From the NCBI GenBank assembly GCA_903879705.1, contig CAIRMO010000067.1, positions 1-61,222 on the forward strand: a stretch of 61,222 nt of DNA, read 5' to 3'. Numbering within the stretch: position 1 is the first letter of the stretch; each line of letters begins with the position of its first letter. The stretch is from an uncultured Candidatus Competibacteraceae bacterium. Lineage in GTDB: Bacteria > Pseudomonadota > Gammaproteobacteria > Competibacterales > Competibacteraceae. Both the position numbers and the translations under genes were made by a program. Shown here in pieces: positions 8,101 to 16,960 of the stretch. Under the pieces are notes generated by a model. The model had not been told where the DNA came from. It searched no databases and was given only the letters and a program-made list of their open reading frames with translations.

Positions 8101-10606
8101 TGCCGGCGATCGAGCCATCGCTCTTCAGCGTCAGCCCCGGCGGCAGCCAGCCAGCCGGCTGAGTGAAGGTGTACGGCTCGGTACCCCCGGTGGCCCTCAC
8201 CAGCCCGTTGAACGGAGCGTTCAGCGTCCCGGTGAGCGGGTTCAACGTGAGTATCAGCTTCCCTTCCGTGACCACGATGATGAAATTACCGGTGCCCGTG
8301 GCGGGCGTAGCGGCGCTGTCGGAGGCCTGCACCGTGAACGGGAAGGTTCCGACCTCGGTCGGGCTACCCGACATGGAGCCATTGCTATTCAGGGTTAGAC
8401 CCGGCGGCAACTTACCCGCCAGCACGCTGAATCTGTACGGGGCAGTACCGCCACTGGCACTTACCACGCCGCTATAAGGCGCGTTCAATGCCCCGTTTTG
8501 GCCACTGAACGTCACGGTCAGCGGGGTGCGCTGACCGATCACGATGGTAAATCCGGCAAACCCAATCCGCTTCTTGTCGTCGGTAACCTGCACCACGAAG
8601 CTAAACGCTCCGTCGAGGGTCGGGGTACCGGAGACCGATCCATTGGGATTCAGATTCAGGCCCGGCGGTAATTGCCCGGACAGCAGCGACCAAACGTAAG
8701 GCGGGACTCCACCATCGGCGAGAAAGACGGCACTGTAGGGCTGGCCGACCGTGCCCGCTCCGCCGGTAAAGGTGATCTTGAGCGCATTGGGTGCCGGAAC
8801 CGCCACACTCAATGTGTATTTGGCAGTGCCAAATGCTGCAGTCTGGAACGGGAATTCGTATGCACCTGGCCCATCCATTTCGACCACGACATTGGTCTGG
8901 CCCTCAGCGTTAGTCTTGCCAAACGCACCTGATGCCGGATCGAAGGTCAGCTTGTACAAACCAGCGGCGCTAACATTGCCCAGCGCGATCGGCACGTTCG
9001 CCATCGGACTGCCTTCGGCGTCGGTCAACCGCAGGATGCCTGTGCATTTGGCTTTCGCCTTATCGAACTCAAATGTGCAACTGAACAGGCCATCCATCTG
9101 GCCGGCACCGGGCGCGTTGATGGTGATCGTGGCCGGTGCGGCGACAAAATCGGACGTGAAATTCAGCAGGATCGGCTGACTGCCCGGAATCTGGCCGCTG
9201 CTGGCAATCGGCACCGCGGTGCAACCATCGCCGCCGGTGAAGAATCCGCCCTTGTTGCCGGTGATGCCGTTGACCGTCACGGTCGCCGGTCCCGCCGAAC
9301 CAATGTTGTAGCGAATCTCGGTCGCCGGCAGTGGAGAAAACTTCGAGTCGCGCAGGCACATTTGCACGTTCGTGGTGCGATTCGGCCCCAGCGTAGTGGT
9401 CGACACGGTCAGAGTCCGATCAGAACCGTTGGTCACATCCAGGAACACCGATTTGCAGGCCCCGCCGCTGGTATTGCAGGTATTCAGGATGCCGCAGGCG
9501 CTGTAATCGACAGTGCAGGCCACCAACACCGCCGTCTGGCCAATCCGGCTGGCCGGATAAGTCAGCAGGGTATTGGCGACGCCATTGATGTCCGTGAACG
9601 ACGGCGACAACAGCGCGGCATTCTCGGCATGGCCGATGATGTACGGCACGGTCGAACCATTGTTCGGCCCGGCGCTGAAGGGATTGCCCTGGCGGATATT
9701 GAGCGTCGTGGGATTCACCACGCTATCGATGACCCGCACCCCGGTCAGAAACCGGTTGTCCGGGGTCGGATTCTGGGGCGTCGCCCGCCCGTCCAGCACC
9801 AGTCGGTCAGCAGGCCGCACGGTCTTGTTGATGAAATCGCCGCCGGATGCCGTGAACTGATATTGACCTTCTACCGGATCGCCGTTATTGCCGGCAATGT
9901 AGAAGGACCCCGGATTGGCCGGATAACCGGTAATCGGCGCATCGACCATGAAAAAGTTGATCTGGGTATTGGGATTGGTGGGATTGCCATTGGCATCGCT
10001 CACCACCACGCTCACCGAGCGGCTGTATGCGCCATTCTGTAGCGGTGGCTCGCCGAAGCGCGATACGCCGGCGAGTACCGCATTCACATACGGCCCGGTA
10101 AACGACAGCGTCGTGGCCGGGCGCTCTTCCGCTACCACCGTAATATTCACGCTGGCGCTAATAACCTGCTTGGTGTTGGGATCGGTCGCCGAGGCGGTAA
10201 TCGTTACTACGCCGGGGCTGGTGTTGGAATGAAAATAGGCTTGACCAACACCATTGGCTCCGATCACGATCAATTGCTGAAAGCCCTGCTTTAGATCATC
10301 CAGTTTGAACAACGAGCCTTGGGCCGCGTCCCCTGCCGTGCGGGCAATGGTGATGTCGGCGGTCAGCGGCTTACCGCTTTGGGTCACTTTCGCCGTAATC
10401 GTACTGGTATACGGCAAGGCCGGATTTGGCGGCTGGCCGGACAGATTCACCGGGACGCTGGATCGATCCACGCTTACCGTGACGTTGATTTTCTCCGGGG
10501 TGAACCCGCCGTCATCGCCACCTCCTCCGCCGCCGCAACTGGCCAGCAGCACACTGAGCAGCACCAGCCCGAATAACCGGAATATTCCGCCAATCATTGA
10601 AAACAC
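5105..10606 (-). CDS. Giant lipoprotein with Ig-like and invasin-like repeats
   Basis: About 1833 aa when started at GTG 10606, which has AGGGAG 8 nt upstream; ATG 10597 also fits, while the longer frame to 10714 runs into repeat-like DNA. The N-terminus has a lipoprotein signal (LLSVLLASC) followed by poly-Gly, so the mature protein is lipid-anchored. The middle (about 640-1250) has seven tandem He_PIG-type Ig domains with the signature LPPGLTLN...GSISGTPT...F.VQATD. A GGGGGN linker leads to Big_1/invasin-like domains. Near the C-terminus an EF-hand-like run of Asp/Asn residues (DLNQNG.LDPGEDFNGNG) suggests calcium binding. It follows pilQ on the same strand, separated by a MITE-like element. 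An outer-membrane adhesin or pilus-associated role is inference from architecture and position; no enzymatic domain is seen. Confidence 0.88.
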   Translation of the reverse strand: MFSMIGGIFRLFGLVLLSVLLASCGGGGGGDDGGFTPEKINVTVSVDRSSVPVNLSGQPPNPALPYTSTITAKVTQSGKPLTADITIARTAGDAAQGSLFKLDDLKQGFQQLIVIGANGVGQAYFHSNTSPGVVTITASATDPNTKQVISASVNITVVAEERPATTLSFTGPYVNAVLAGVSRFGEPPLQNGAYSRSVSVVVSDANGNPTNPNTQINFFMVDAPITGYPANPGSFYIAGNNGDPVEGQYQFTASGGDFINKTVRPADRLVLDGRATPQNPTPDNRFLTGVRVIDSVVNPTTLNIRQGNPFSAGPNNGSTVPYIIGHAENAALLSPSFTDINGVANTLLTYPASRIGQTAVLVACTVDYSACGILNTCNTSGGACKSVFLDVTNGSDRTLTVSTTTLGPNRTTNVQMCLRDSKFSPLPATEIRYNIGSAGPATVTVNGITGNKGGFFTGGDGCTAVPIASSGQIPGSQPILLNFTSDFVAAPATITINAPGAGQMDGLFSCTFEFDKAKAKCTGILRLTDAEGSPMANVPIALGNVSAAGLYKLTFDPASGAFGKTNAEGQTNVVVEMDGPGAYEFPFQTAAFGTAKYTLSVAVPAPNALKITFTGGAGTVGQPYSAVFLADGGVPPYVWSLLSGQLPPGLNLNPNGSVSGTPTLDGAFSFVVQVTDDKKRIGFAGFTIVIGQRTPLTVTFSGQNGALNAPYSGVVSASGGTAPYRFSVLAGKLPPGLTLNSNGSMSGSPTEVGTFPFTVQASDSAATPATGTGNFIIVVTEGKLILTLNPLTGTLNAPFNGLVRATGGTEPYTFTQPAGWLPPGLTLKSDGSIAGSPTQVGAFQFSVQAEDKNGATGTQNFMITITEGVLKVALSISEGTLNMPFNSLLTATGGTLPYTFKILTGTLPPGLTLNILVGGGEITGTPTQVGSFPFVVQATDSSGATGTANFTITIGERKALVLTLVGSTTATLLQSYSAILQAVGGILPYKFEIVGGTGNLPPGLTLNADTGVISGIPNKEGSYSFVAKVTDKINNTGFAAFTIVVGTGTPTTPLVVTLVGPTTGTVNGAYNALLTATGGTPQYTFAILVGPAWLQLAPATGALSGIPPTAGIFVIAAKVTDSKGATGTGNFTLTISEGTALTVEFNGPTTAPQNVLYNALLSATGGTAPYSFAILSGSLPTGLPPLPADGSINGTPTTAGIFLFTVQATDKNKATGTGVFTITITGGGGGGNVGSVVLLANPPQLATSGLTPVNLTAVIRDTNNVLLKEITVTFSATNNGTIQVVRAVTDDTGTATAILTSPGDKSNRNITVTASAGNPVKQGTVVVPAVGTTITSSGPNSAVIGSKVAILFTLNDSAGVGIGGQTLAVTSEPVGNAVNPPNPVTNAAGQATVEVTANVSGNIVATALGATGTHPLSVATDNFAFIVPDPLATTGYPPDVCLINTNCTPPRVTPPQTLTVKLTSSGVGIAGKTVTFETTRGTLSTISAVTNAAGEATTTISSDNAGPAVITAKTTDTSGLPIQTQVQVNFVATTPTQMTLQAAPSTISVNVPPSISQTSTITATVRDVNFNLVKGVTVNFTLTDVTGGAISPASQITDQFGQASTVYTASSSPSALNGVKVDAAVAGFPVIGEVTLTVAQQALFITLGTGNLIAEPTTTTFALPYSALVTDTAGLPVANAVINLNVVPVATSTGLDAYAKGYWQVTKGATPPWSQVITASCLNEDLNQNGILDPGEDFNGNGRLDPGNVATVSKTSLTTDATGFAYFDVLYAQQYAQWVREELTARANVAGSQATETARFILPILASKLAAEGVSPPGNPSPYGFATTCANPN

Positions 10607-10700
10607 GGTGGGTTCTCCCTTGAGATTTGAAACGAGTAAAGGTTTTCGTAAGCATTCAATCCCCTCGCCCGCCGACGGGAGAGAGGGGAGGAACAATTGA

Positions 10701-10872
10701 GCGATTTCCAACAAAAGAAATACCAGACCAATACACCCAGATTTTACTTGCCGTCATACCCGCGAATGCGGGAATCCAGTAAGCCACCGAAAAGACTGGA
10801 TACTCGCTTTCGCGGGTATGACGAGACTGGGAAATGACCGAACCATTTTTGGATCATCTTTCAGCAAATCGC
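10701..10872. mobile_element. MITE-like palindromic element, copy 1
   Basis: A non-coding element of about 172 bp. Outer ends GCGATTTCC and AAATCGC are inverted relative to each other. Inside lie two near-perfect 28-bp inverted arms (CGTCATACCCGCGAA...ATCCAG and its complement) separated by 16 nt. A second copy with the same ends and left arm lies at 20950-21108. The right end abuts the pilQ stop codon (10874-10876), so it forms the 3' untranslated end of the pil operon. There is no transposase; movement in trans is inferred. Confidence 0.65.
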
Positions 10873-10873
10873 C

Positions 10874-13126
10874 TTAACGCTCGGCGACCGCGCCTTCTTT
10901 CAGAATCTGCGGCGTGACGAAGATCAGCAATTCACGCTTAACGGTTTTTTTTGCATTGTTCTGAAATAAATAGCCCAACAAAGGGATATCGCCCAGCAAT
11001 GGCACTGCGGACTTGGAGTTCGTCTTGTTTTGCTCGAATACCCCACCCAGCACCACGGTTTCGCCATTGTTCACAAGGACGTTGGTGGTCACTTCCCGCT
11101 TATCAATCGAGGGTACGAACCCTCCTCCAGCCTGCGGAACCACTTCACCCACATCATCCTTTTTAATCACCAACTTCATGCCAATTCGATCATCCGGAGT
11201 AATTTTGGGCGTGACTTTTAGCTCCAGGACCGCTTCCTTAAAGGCGGTGGTCGCTGGACCGGTTCCGGAAGAAGGAACCGTATAGGGAATTTCTCGACCC
11301 TGCTTAATCGTCGCCTCCTGATTATCGGCTGTCACCACTCGTGGATTGGAAAGAACTTCACCGTTACCCTCGGTTTGCAAAGCGGAAAGCTCTAAGTCAA
11401 CCAGATAATCTGCGCCAAGAATTGAAAGGGCCACGGCGGGTGCACCCGCCGCCGCCAGATCGACGCCCAAGCGCTGGGCCAGTGGTGGAATCGCTACCGG
11501 ATAAGGCTGGCCGGTGGTGATCAGATTATTGGCAGCGCTGCCAATGATCGTATTGGTCCCGCCCAAACTGCCACTGATGCCAGCGACATTACTGTCGTTC
11601 ACACCCACTCCGGTGACGCCAAACCGCACCCCGATTTCACGCGCAAAATCATCCGTAGCGATCACGACCCGTGAATCAATCATCACCTGCCGGGTCGGCT
11701 TATCCAACTTCGTCACCAGATTGCGTACCTCAGCCAGTTTATCGGGCACATCCTTAACGATGAGGCTATTCGTGCGCTCATCCGCCACCACATCGCCCCG
11801 GGGCGACAGCATCGACTGGCCTTTCTCGCCGGCTTTCTTGAGCAGATCCGCCAATCCTTGAGCTTTGGCGTAATTGACCTGAATGATCTCGCTTCGCAAT
11901 GGCACCAACTCCTGCACCACCTTGCGCGACTCCAAATCCAGTTTCTCGCGGGCAGCCACTTCCTCGGTCGGCGCAATGAAAATCACATTGCCATTCTGGC
12001 GCATCGCCAAGCCCTTGGTGCGCAAAATAATATCCAGCGCCTGATCCCACGGCACGTTCTGCAAGCGCAAAGTCAGATTGCCCTTCACGCTGTCGCTGAC
12101 CACGAGATTCAATCCGGTAAAATCAGCCAAAATTTGCAGAATCGCCCGCACCTCAATGTCCTGGAAATTCAGCGACAACAAATCGCCCTTGTATTTCTTC
12201 TTCGACGGATCGAATTCCGCCTCTTTCTCTTCTTCAGCGGTTGTCTTTGGCGTCGGTGGTTTCACCTCAACGACATAGAGATCATTGGCCTGATACGCCA
12301 GAAACTCGAACGGCGGATTGGGCTTGATGACCAACCGGGCGCTGCCATCCCGATTCAGCGCCTCGATCATCGTCACGGGCGTGGCGAAGTCGCCCACATC
12401 CAGCCGCCGCTCCTGCCCACGCGACAGCGGCGCACCCTGAAAGTCCGCAACAATCTGATTGCCTTCCTGGCGCACGTCCACCGCAATACCCGGATTCGAC
12501 AGTTTGAGGGTAATGATGCCCTGCCCAGCCGGCCCGCGCTTGAAACTGATATCCTTGACATTGCGCGGCCCACCGGCAGGCGGTGGCGCTTCAGACCGCT
12601 TTGCCCCCGCTGCGACCACTGAACTGGTCGCGCTCACCGCTGGCGTTTTCGCCGACGCCACCCCGGCGTTTTCCAAAGTCAGCACCACCACATTGCCCTG
12701 CACTTGCACGGTGTAGGGCACCACCCGGGCCAGATTCAGCGACGCCCGGGTCCGGTCCGCCCCCTCCAGAACGCTGAGCTTGTCCGCCACCCCAACATTG
12801 AGGGTCTGTTGCCGCTCTTTCAGGCCGTTAGTCGTTCCCAGAAAATCCAGCACGATCCGGGCGGGATCATTGATGGTAAAACTGCTCGGCGGTGCCTTGG
12901 GCATCGCCGACAACCGGAACCGGATCTGCAACCGGTTACCCGGCAGCGGGTTGACATCCACCGCCTGGAGTACCGGCTGTTGGCCTGCATCTTGGGCGAC
13001 CGCCCCCGACCATGAACCAGCCAGTGTCACCCCCCAACTCAAGCCGATCACCGCCAACCAGAACAAAATCCCCATTCCGCCCGGTCGCCGGCCCCGTTGG
13101 CTGTTACCTACGAACCTGCTCGCCAT
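10874..13126 (-). CDS. pilQ: PilQ, type IV pilus secretin
   Basis: A 750-aa outer-membrane secretin forming the pore through which the type IV pilus passes. A signal peptide lies near residues 18-45. Two AMIN domains (about 50-140 and 195-285) would bind peptidoglycan. An STN/secretin-TonB short domain is near 330-385, an N1-type domain near 410-480, and the secretin barrel spans about 570-745 with the conserved NPRVVT and VLGG segments. The length fits PilQ of gammaproteobacteria. It is the last gene of pilMNOPQ, 22 bp after pilP. The start follows an MASRF peptide; the preceding sequence GGGGAGAGT is a plausible Shine-Dalgarno. Confidence 0.97.
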   Translation of the reverse strand: MASRFVGNSQRGRRPGGMGILFWLAVIGLSWGVTLAGSWSGAVAQDAGQQPVLQAVDVNPLPGNRLQIRFRLSAMPKAPPSSFTINDPARIVLDFLGTTNGLKERQQTLNVGVADKLSVLEGADRTRASLNLARVVPYTVQVQGNVVVLTLENAGVASAKTPAVSATSSVVAAGAKRSEAPPPAGGPRNVKDISFKRGPAGQGIITLKLSNPGIAVDVRQEGNQIVADFQGAPLSRGQERRLDVGDFATPVTMIEALNRDGSARLVIKPNPPFEFLAYQANDLYVVEVKPPTPKTTAEEEKEAEFDPSKKKYKGDLLSLNFQDIEVRAILQILADFTGLNLVVSDSVKGNLTLRLQNVPWDQALDIILRTKGLAMRQNGNVIFIAPTEEVAAREKLDLESRKVVQELVPLRSEIIQVNYAKAQGLADLLKKAGEKGQSMLSPRGDVVADERTNSLIVKDVPDKLAEVRNLVTKLDKPTRQVMIDSRVVIATDDFAREIGVRFGVTGVGVNDSNVAGISGSLGGTNTIIGSAANNLITTGQPYPVAIPPLAQRLGVDLAAAGAPAVALSILGADYLVDLELSALQTEGNGEVLSNPRVVTADNQEATIKQGREIPYTVPSSGTGPATTAFKEAVLELKVTPKITPDDRIGMKLVIKKDDVGEVVPQAGGGFVPSIDKREVTTNVLVNNGETVVLGGVFEQNKTNSKSAVPLLGDIPLLGYLFQNNAKKTVKRELLIFVTPQILKEGAVAER

Positions 13127-13148
13127 GACACTCTCCCCTGAATCTCTT

Positions 13149-13748
13149 TTATTGAGTCAGCGACAGAAACGCATCCCGTTCCTGCCAGCGTCCCGGACCA
13201 TCAGGAACCAGCTCCTTCAGATCAACCCGCTGCTCGGTCATCCCGACAATCTTGCCGTGGTTATTGCCCAGGTAATTATTTTTCTGCACCCGATGCACCA
13301 CATTGTCGGGAGCCAGAATCAGCGCCCATAAATCGCTGGCACCGCCCATGCGCACGGTGCCCATCATCTTCAGCGACCCCAGCGAGTATTTTTCCAGTTC
13401 TTCCCGCACCCGGTTCGGATCCGGCTTCGGCCCGGTATACGGCGCTGCGTTCGCCGGTCTCGCCCCTCCGCCTTCCTGGGTCATCTCCAGCTCCTCTTCC
13501 TGAGCAAACGGCGCCACCAAAAATGGATCCTTGACACCTTGGGCTGTATAGGCAAACGGCGTATAGGGCTTGATCTCCGGCGGCGGATCCAGCTTCTTGG
13601 CCGGTGTCGTCCGCTTGGTGTCCTCGATGAACTGCTGCAAATCGATCAGATCCCGCTGGGCGCAGCCGGCCAGCCCCGCCATCAATACCACCACCAGTGC
13701 CGCCAGGCCGCGTCCGGCTCCCGCCTGTAAACCCGTTCCCCAGATCAT
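13149..13748 (-). CDS. pilP: PilP, type IV pilus inner-membrane lipoprotein
   Basis: A 199-aa lipoprotein that links the PilMNO inner-membrane platform to the PilQ secretin. The N-terminal signal ends in a lipobox (MAGLAGC). It is followed by a Pro-rich linker and, from about residue 70, the PilP beta-domain that contacts the N0 domain of PilQ (motif VKDPFL near 70, GSLKMMGTV near 120). The start codon overlaps the pilO stop by 4 nt (ATGA), which implies translational coupling. Confidence 0.95.
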   Translation of the reverse strand: MIWGTGLQAGAGRGLAALVVVLMAGLAGCAQRDLIDLQQFIEDTKRTTPAKKLDPPPEIKPYTPFAYTAQGVKDPFLVAPFAQEEELEMTQEGGGARPANAAPYTGPKPDPNRVREELEKYSLGSLKMMGTVRMGGASDLWALILAPDNVVHRVQKNNYLGNNHGKIVGMTEQRVDLKELVPDGPGRWQERDAFLSLTQ

Positions 13749-14428
13749 TTTTTGGCTGCTCCCGGCTTGGCTGTTTCCGGCTTCGGAGCGCTCACCGCCG
13801 CGCCCTCATCCATATACCGATAGGTCTGCAAGGTCGCCTGAATGGTCAACGGCTCCATCCCGCCTTTCACACCGGCCTTCGCTCCGGCCTTGCCACCGAC
13901 CACGCTCGCGCCAGTCAGCGTCGCATTCTCCAGGGTGACAATCCGTGACAGCGCCGCCACCCCGCTCACAAACGCGCCAAACTGATGATAGGTGCCCTTG
14001 GCCTTAATCGTGATCGGCTTGGCTGCGTAAAAATCGCGCGGCTGCTCGTTCTCGGGCTTGAACAACTCAAACTCCAAGCCGTTCTTTTTGCCGGTGTTGG
14101 AGACATCCTCCAGCAGGTCCGGCATCTCGGTTCCGGTCGGCAACTGCCGCAGCATCACCTCCAGGTCCGCCTCCATCTGCTTGAGTTGCGCCCGGAACGA
14201 ATCCAGATTGGCCGTCACCCGCTGCTTTTCGATGAAATCCTGGCGCAGCGTCTGCTCCTCGCGGGTCACCTGATCCAGTTTATCCAGCTGATCGCCGGTA
14301 AAAAAATAATACCCCGCTCCCAGTACGGCAGCGATCACCACCACCGCCAGAATAATCTTGCCCGGCAGCGGCCATTCGCCGGCTTCGCGGAGATCAAAAT
14401 CGCTCAGGTTGATTTGGGACAGATTCAT
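13745..14428 (-). CDS. pilO: PilO, type IV pilus assembly protein
   Basis: A 227-aa bitopic inner-membrane protein. It has a short cytoplasmic N-terminus, one transmembrane helix at about residues 24-44, a coiled coil (about 50-100, LDKLDQVTREEQTLRQ) and a periplasmic ferredoxin-like domain (about 110-205). It forms the alignment subcomplex with PilN and PilP. A Lys/Pro/Ala-rich tail ends the protein. It overlaps both neighbours by 4 nt (pilN stop/pilO start and pilO stop/pilP start). Confidence 0.95.
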   Translation of the reverse strand: MNLSQINLSDFDLREAGEWPLPGKIILAVVVIAAVLGAGYYFFTGDQLDKLDQVTREEQTLRQDFIEKQRVTANLDSFRAQLKQMEADLEVMLRQLPTGTEMPDLLEDVSNTGKKNGLEFELFKPENEQPRDFYAAKPITIKAKGTYHQFGAFVSGVAALSRIVTLENATLTGASVVGGKAGAKAGVKGGMEPLTIQATLQTYRYMDEGAAVSAPKPETAKPGAAKK

Positions 14429-15000
14429 TTTTTGCCTCCCGCACCCGCCGGATCCGCCCCAGGCTTAAGCGGAACGATCAGCTCGAAAACCCGGGCCTGC
14501 ACATTATTATTGACGTTCTTGGTCTCGATGATTTGCAACACCGGCTCGCCAAACCGCTTGGCGCCCCGGATGCCGCGCATGAACTCGGAAATCACCGTAT
14601 CGGAGCGGGCGACCCCATTGAGCGTCACCTGATTGCCGACAGTCTTGAACGCCGTCAGATAAATATCCTGCGGAATCAAGCGAACCAGCTCGTCCAGCAT
14701 CCGCACCATGCCGGGGCGGCTCGCCTGCAAGGTCTGAATGACGTTAAGCCGCTCCACCAGCCGATTTTTGGTCTTCTGTAGTTCCGTCAGCTCTTCAGCC
14801 GCTTTCTTGAGCCGGGCGATCTCGCCCTTCAGGTAGTCATTACGCTGCTGCTGATATTGGATGCGGCTATCAATTTCGGTCTGCACCAGGAACACGATGC
14901 CCATGGCGAAGATCGCCGCCCCTATCAGCATCCCGATCAGCTCACGATGCCGCCGAAAGCGGCGCACTTCGCGCCAGGGCAATAAGTTGATGCGCGTCAT
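14425..15000 (-). CDS. pilN: PilN, type IV pilus assembly protein
   Basis: A 191-aa PilN-type fimbrial assembly protein. The N-terminal motif INLLPWRE binds the groove of PilM in the cytoplasm. A transmembrane helix follows (about 22-44), then a coiled coil (about 50-85) and a periplasmic domain that pairs with PilO. It starts one base after the pilM stop codon. Confidence 0.96.
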   Translation of the reverse strand: MTRINLLPWREVRRFRRHRELIGMLIGAAIFAMGIVFLVQTEIDSRIQYQQQRNDYLKGEIARLKKAAEELTELQKTKNRLVERLNVIQTLQASRPGMVRMLDELVRLIPQDIYLTAFKTVGNQVTLNGVARSDTVISEFMRGIRGAKRFGEPVLQIIETKNVNNNVQARVFELIVPLKPGADPAGAGGKK

Positions 15001-15001
15001 A

Positions 15002-16099
15002 TCAGTCGAAGCTCCTCAACGCCAAGCCGCAGGCCAGTGCCAGCAAGGGCGCATCGCGCAACAGGGCGTTGCTGTTCACCCGCCCGGCGCTGCCCATGTT
15101 CTTGAAGGGATTACCGACCAGAGTGGTGTAACCCAACACGTCAGCAACCACCCGATCCAGGCCCATAATCAAGGCGCCTCCGCCAACCAGCACGATGCTG
15201 TCCACAGTATAGCGACCCGAAACAAACAGGTCCGACGAAAAAAAGAACTGCAACCCGTGGCCGATCTGCTCGGCCAGCATCTGCTTGAACGGCTCGAGAA
15301 TCATCGGGCCGTAGTCATCCGCCAGTTGCCCGGTGCGCTTGGCCTGCTCCGCCTGCTCCCGCGACAAGCCATAGGCCTCGGCAATCCGAACCGTCAACAG
15401 GTCGCAGCCAAAACCCTGCTCGCGGGTGAAAATGATGGAATCATCCTGCAGGATGTACAAGTTAGTCATGGTCGCGCCGATATCGATCAGCGCCGTCAGA
15501 CCTCCATGCGCCTTGCTCAGACTCAGCCCGCCGCCCTCTTTTTTGGGCAGGCCGTCCATCAGCAACCGGAAGGTGTTCTCCAGCGCATAGGCCTCGACAT
15601 CGACAATCGCCGGAATCAGCCCGGCGTTTTTGAGCGTCGCCTCCCGGGTATCCACATTTTCCTTGCGGGTCGCCACCAGCATTACATCCTGCATGTCAGC
15701 ACTGACCTGGGAGGGACCTTTCACCTCGAAATCCAGATAAATTTCTTCAACCGGGTACGGGATGTACTGCGATGCCTCGATCGCGATATTGGTTTCAATA
15801 TCGCTTTCCTTGAATTCCGCCGGCATCGGCACGGTGCGGGTGATCACTCCCGATGTCGGCACCGCAATCGCCACACGGCGAGCCCGGGCCCCGGAGGTGC
15901 GCCATGCCCGCTTGATGGCCTCCGCTATATCGTCGGTATCAGCGGGATTGCGATCTTCCATCACACCCTCGCCCAAGGGTTCAATGGCGAACGCTTCGAC
16001 CCGAAATCGGGTCCCGGAACGGCTCAGTTCGATCAGCTTGACCGCCGATGGACTGATATCAATGCCCAGAATGGGTTCTTTACGCGTGAACAGAGCCAA
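15002..16099 (-). CDS. pilM: PilM, actin-like type IV pilus assembly ATPase
   Basis: A cytoplasmic actin-fold protein that binds ATP and the PilN N-terminus. The fold is seen from ILGIDISPSAVKLIELS (phosphate 1 region) to VLVGGGALIMGL near the C-terminus. I prefer the TTG start at 16099, which gives the family-like N-terminus (M)ALFTRKEPILGIDIS and has GAGG 9 nt upstream. A GTG at 16129 in the same frame would add 10 residues but has no good ribosome site. It is the first gene of pilMNOPQ. The 150-bp gap to the divergent gene at 16281 should hold both promoters, but I could not place convincing hexamers. Confidence 0.95.
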   Translation of the reverse strand: MALFTRKEPILGIDISPSAVKLIELSRSGTRFRVEAFAIEPLGEGVMEDRNPADTDDIAEAIKRAWRTSGARARRVAIAVPTSGVITRTVPMPAEFKESDIETNIAIEASQYIPYPVEEIYLDFEVKGPSQVSADMQDVMLVATRKENVDTREATLKNAGLIPAIVDVEAYALENTFRLLMDGLPKKEGGGLSLSKAHGGLTALIDIGATMTNLYILQDDSIIFTREQGFGCDLLTVRIAEAYGLSREQAEQAKRTGQLADDYGPMILEPFKQMLAEQIGHGLQFFFSSDLFVSGRYTVDSIVLVGGGALIMGLDRVVADVLGYTTLVGNPFKNMGSAGRVNSNALLRDAPLLALACGLALRSFD

Positions 16100-16280
16100 G
16101 TTACGCTTCCTCAAAAATGATCCAACCACGAATCAAACTCGCGTCTCCAAGGAATATAGCAAACAATCCGCTCCAGACGATGGGAACTTTCACGCTCCGC
16201 AAACGGCCTCTTCCAATTCGCCGGTTTTGCCCTGCGCTACCACCGTTCATTCGCTACCATCGCCTTGCCGGAGTTTGCCC

Positions 16281-16889
16281 ATGCCCCATCGCCACCGCGA
16301 AGATCACCGCATCAAGACCCTGCTGGCCCAGGAATGCGCCCGGATCATTGCCGAAGAGGGTATCCAGGATTTTCGGAGCGCTAAACGCAAGGCTGCGCTC
16401 CGGCTGGGCATCGCCGATAAAACTGTGCTGCCGGATAACGCGGAAATCGAACAGGCCCTGCTGGATCATCAGCGGTTGTTCCATGCCGACCGGCAAGCAC
16501 GGCAACTGCGCAGCCTGCGGGAAACTGCGCTGGAAGCCATGCACTTCCTGGCGAGCTTCCGGCCCCGCCTGGTCGGTCCGGCGCTGACGGGAGCCGTCGG
16601 CCTTGATGACGCTATCCGCCTCCACCTGTTTGCCGACACGCCCCAGGAGATTTTGCTGTTCCTCGTGGAGCGCCACATTCCTTTTGAGACCACAGAGCGC
16701 CATCTGCGAATGAGGAGCGGCGTTGAGGTTCATGCGCCCGTGTTTCGCTTCAGCGCGGGCGAGCAGCCGGTCGAACTGACTGTCTTTACGCTATTGGCCG
16801 AACGGGAAGCGCCCTGCAGTCCAGTCAATGGCAGGCCGATGCGGCGCGCCACCCTGGCTGAGGTCAAGGCCCTGCTGGCCGATGGCTGA
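16281..16889 (+). CDS. Conserved protein of unknown function
   Basis: A 202-aa cytoplasmic protein that looks conserved in style but that I cannot name. The ATG at 16281 is preferred because the frame upstream overlaps pilM antisense. The N-terminus is very basic and helical (HRHREDHRIKTLLAQECARI), followed by an Ala/Arg-rich helix and the motif NAEIEQALLDHQRLF. The second half contains an FLASFRPRLVGP / DDAIRLHLFADTPQEILLFL segment that suggests an alpha/beta fold resembling a nucleotidyltransferase-type sensor, but no catalytic motif is certain. It is divergent from pilM. Confidence 0.8.
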   Translation: MPHRHREDHRIKTLLAQECARIIAEEGIQDFRSAKRKAALRLGIADKTVLPDNAEIEQALLDHQRLFHADRQARQLRSLRETALEAMHFLASFRPRLVGPALTGAVGLDDAIRLHLFADTPQEILLFLVERHIPFETTERHLRMRSGVEVHAPVFRFSAGEQPVELTVFTLLAEREAPCSPVNGRPMRRATLAEVKALLADG

Positions 16890-16960
16890 ACTCGAACCGG
16901 CATCATTCCGCCGCCGGTCCGCTGTGCAATGCAATGGTGTCGATCCTTGTCTACCGCCGG

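Noticed and set aside
6900-8800. Regularly spaced similar segments that could suggest a CRISPR or tandem DNA array
   Set aside because: They are about 260 bp apart, imperfect and in frame; they encode the seven Ig-like domains of the lipoprotein.
14861-16120. 419-aa plus-strand ORF across pilN and pilM
   Set aside because: Antisense to pilN and pilM, rich in Gln, His and Arg as expected from shadow frames.
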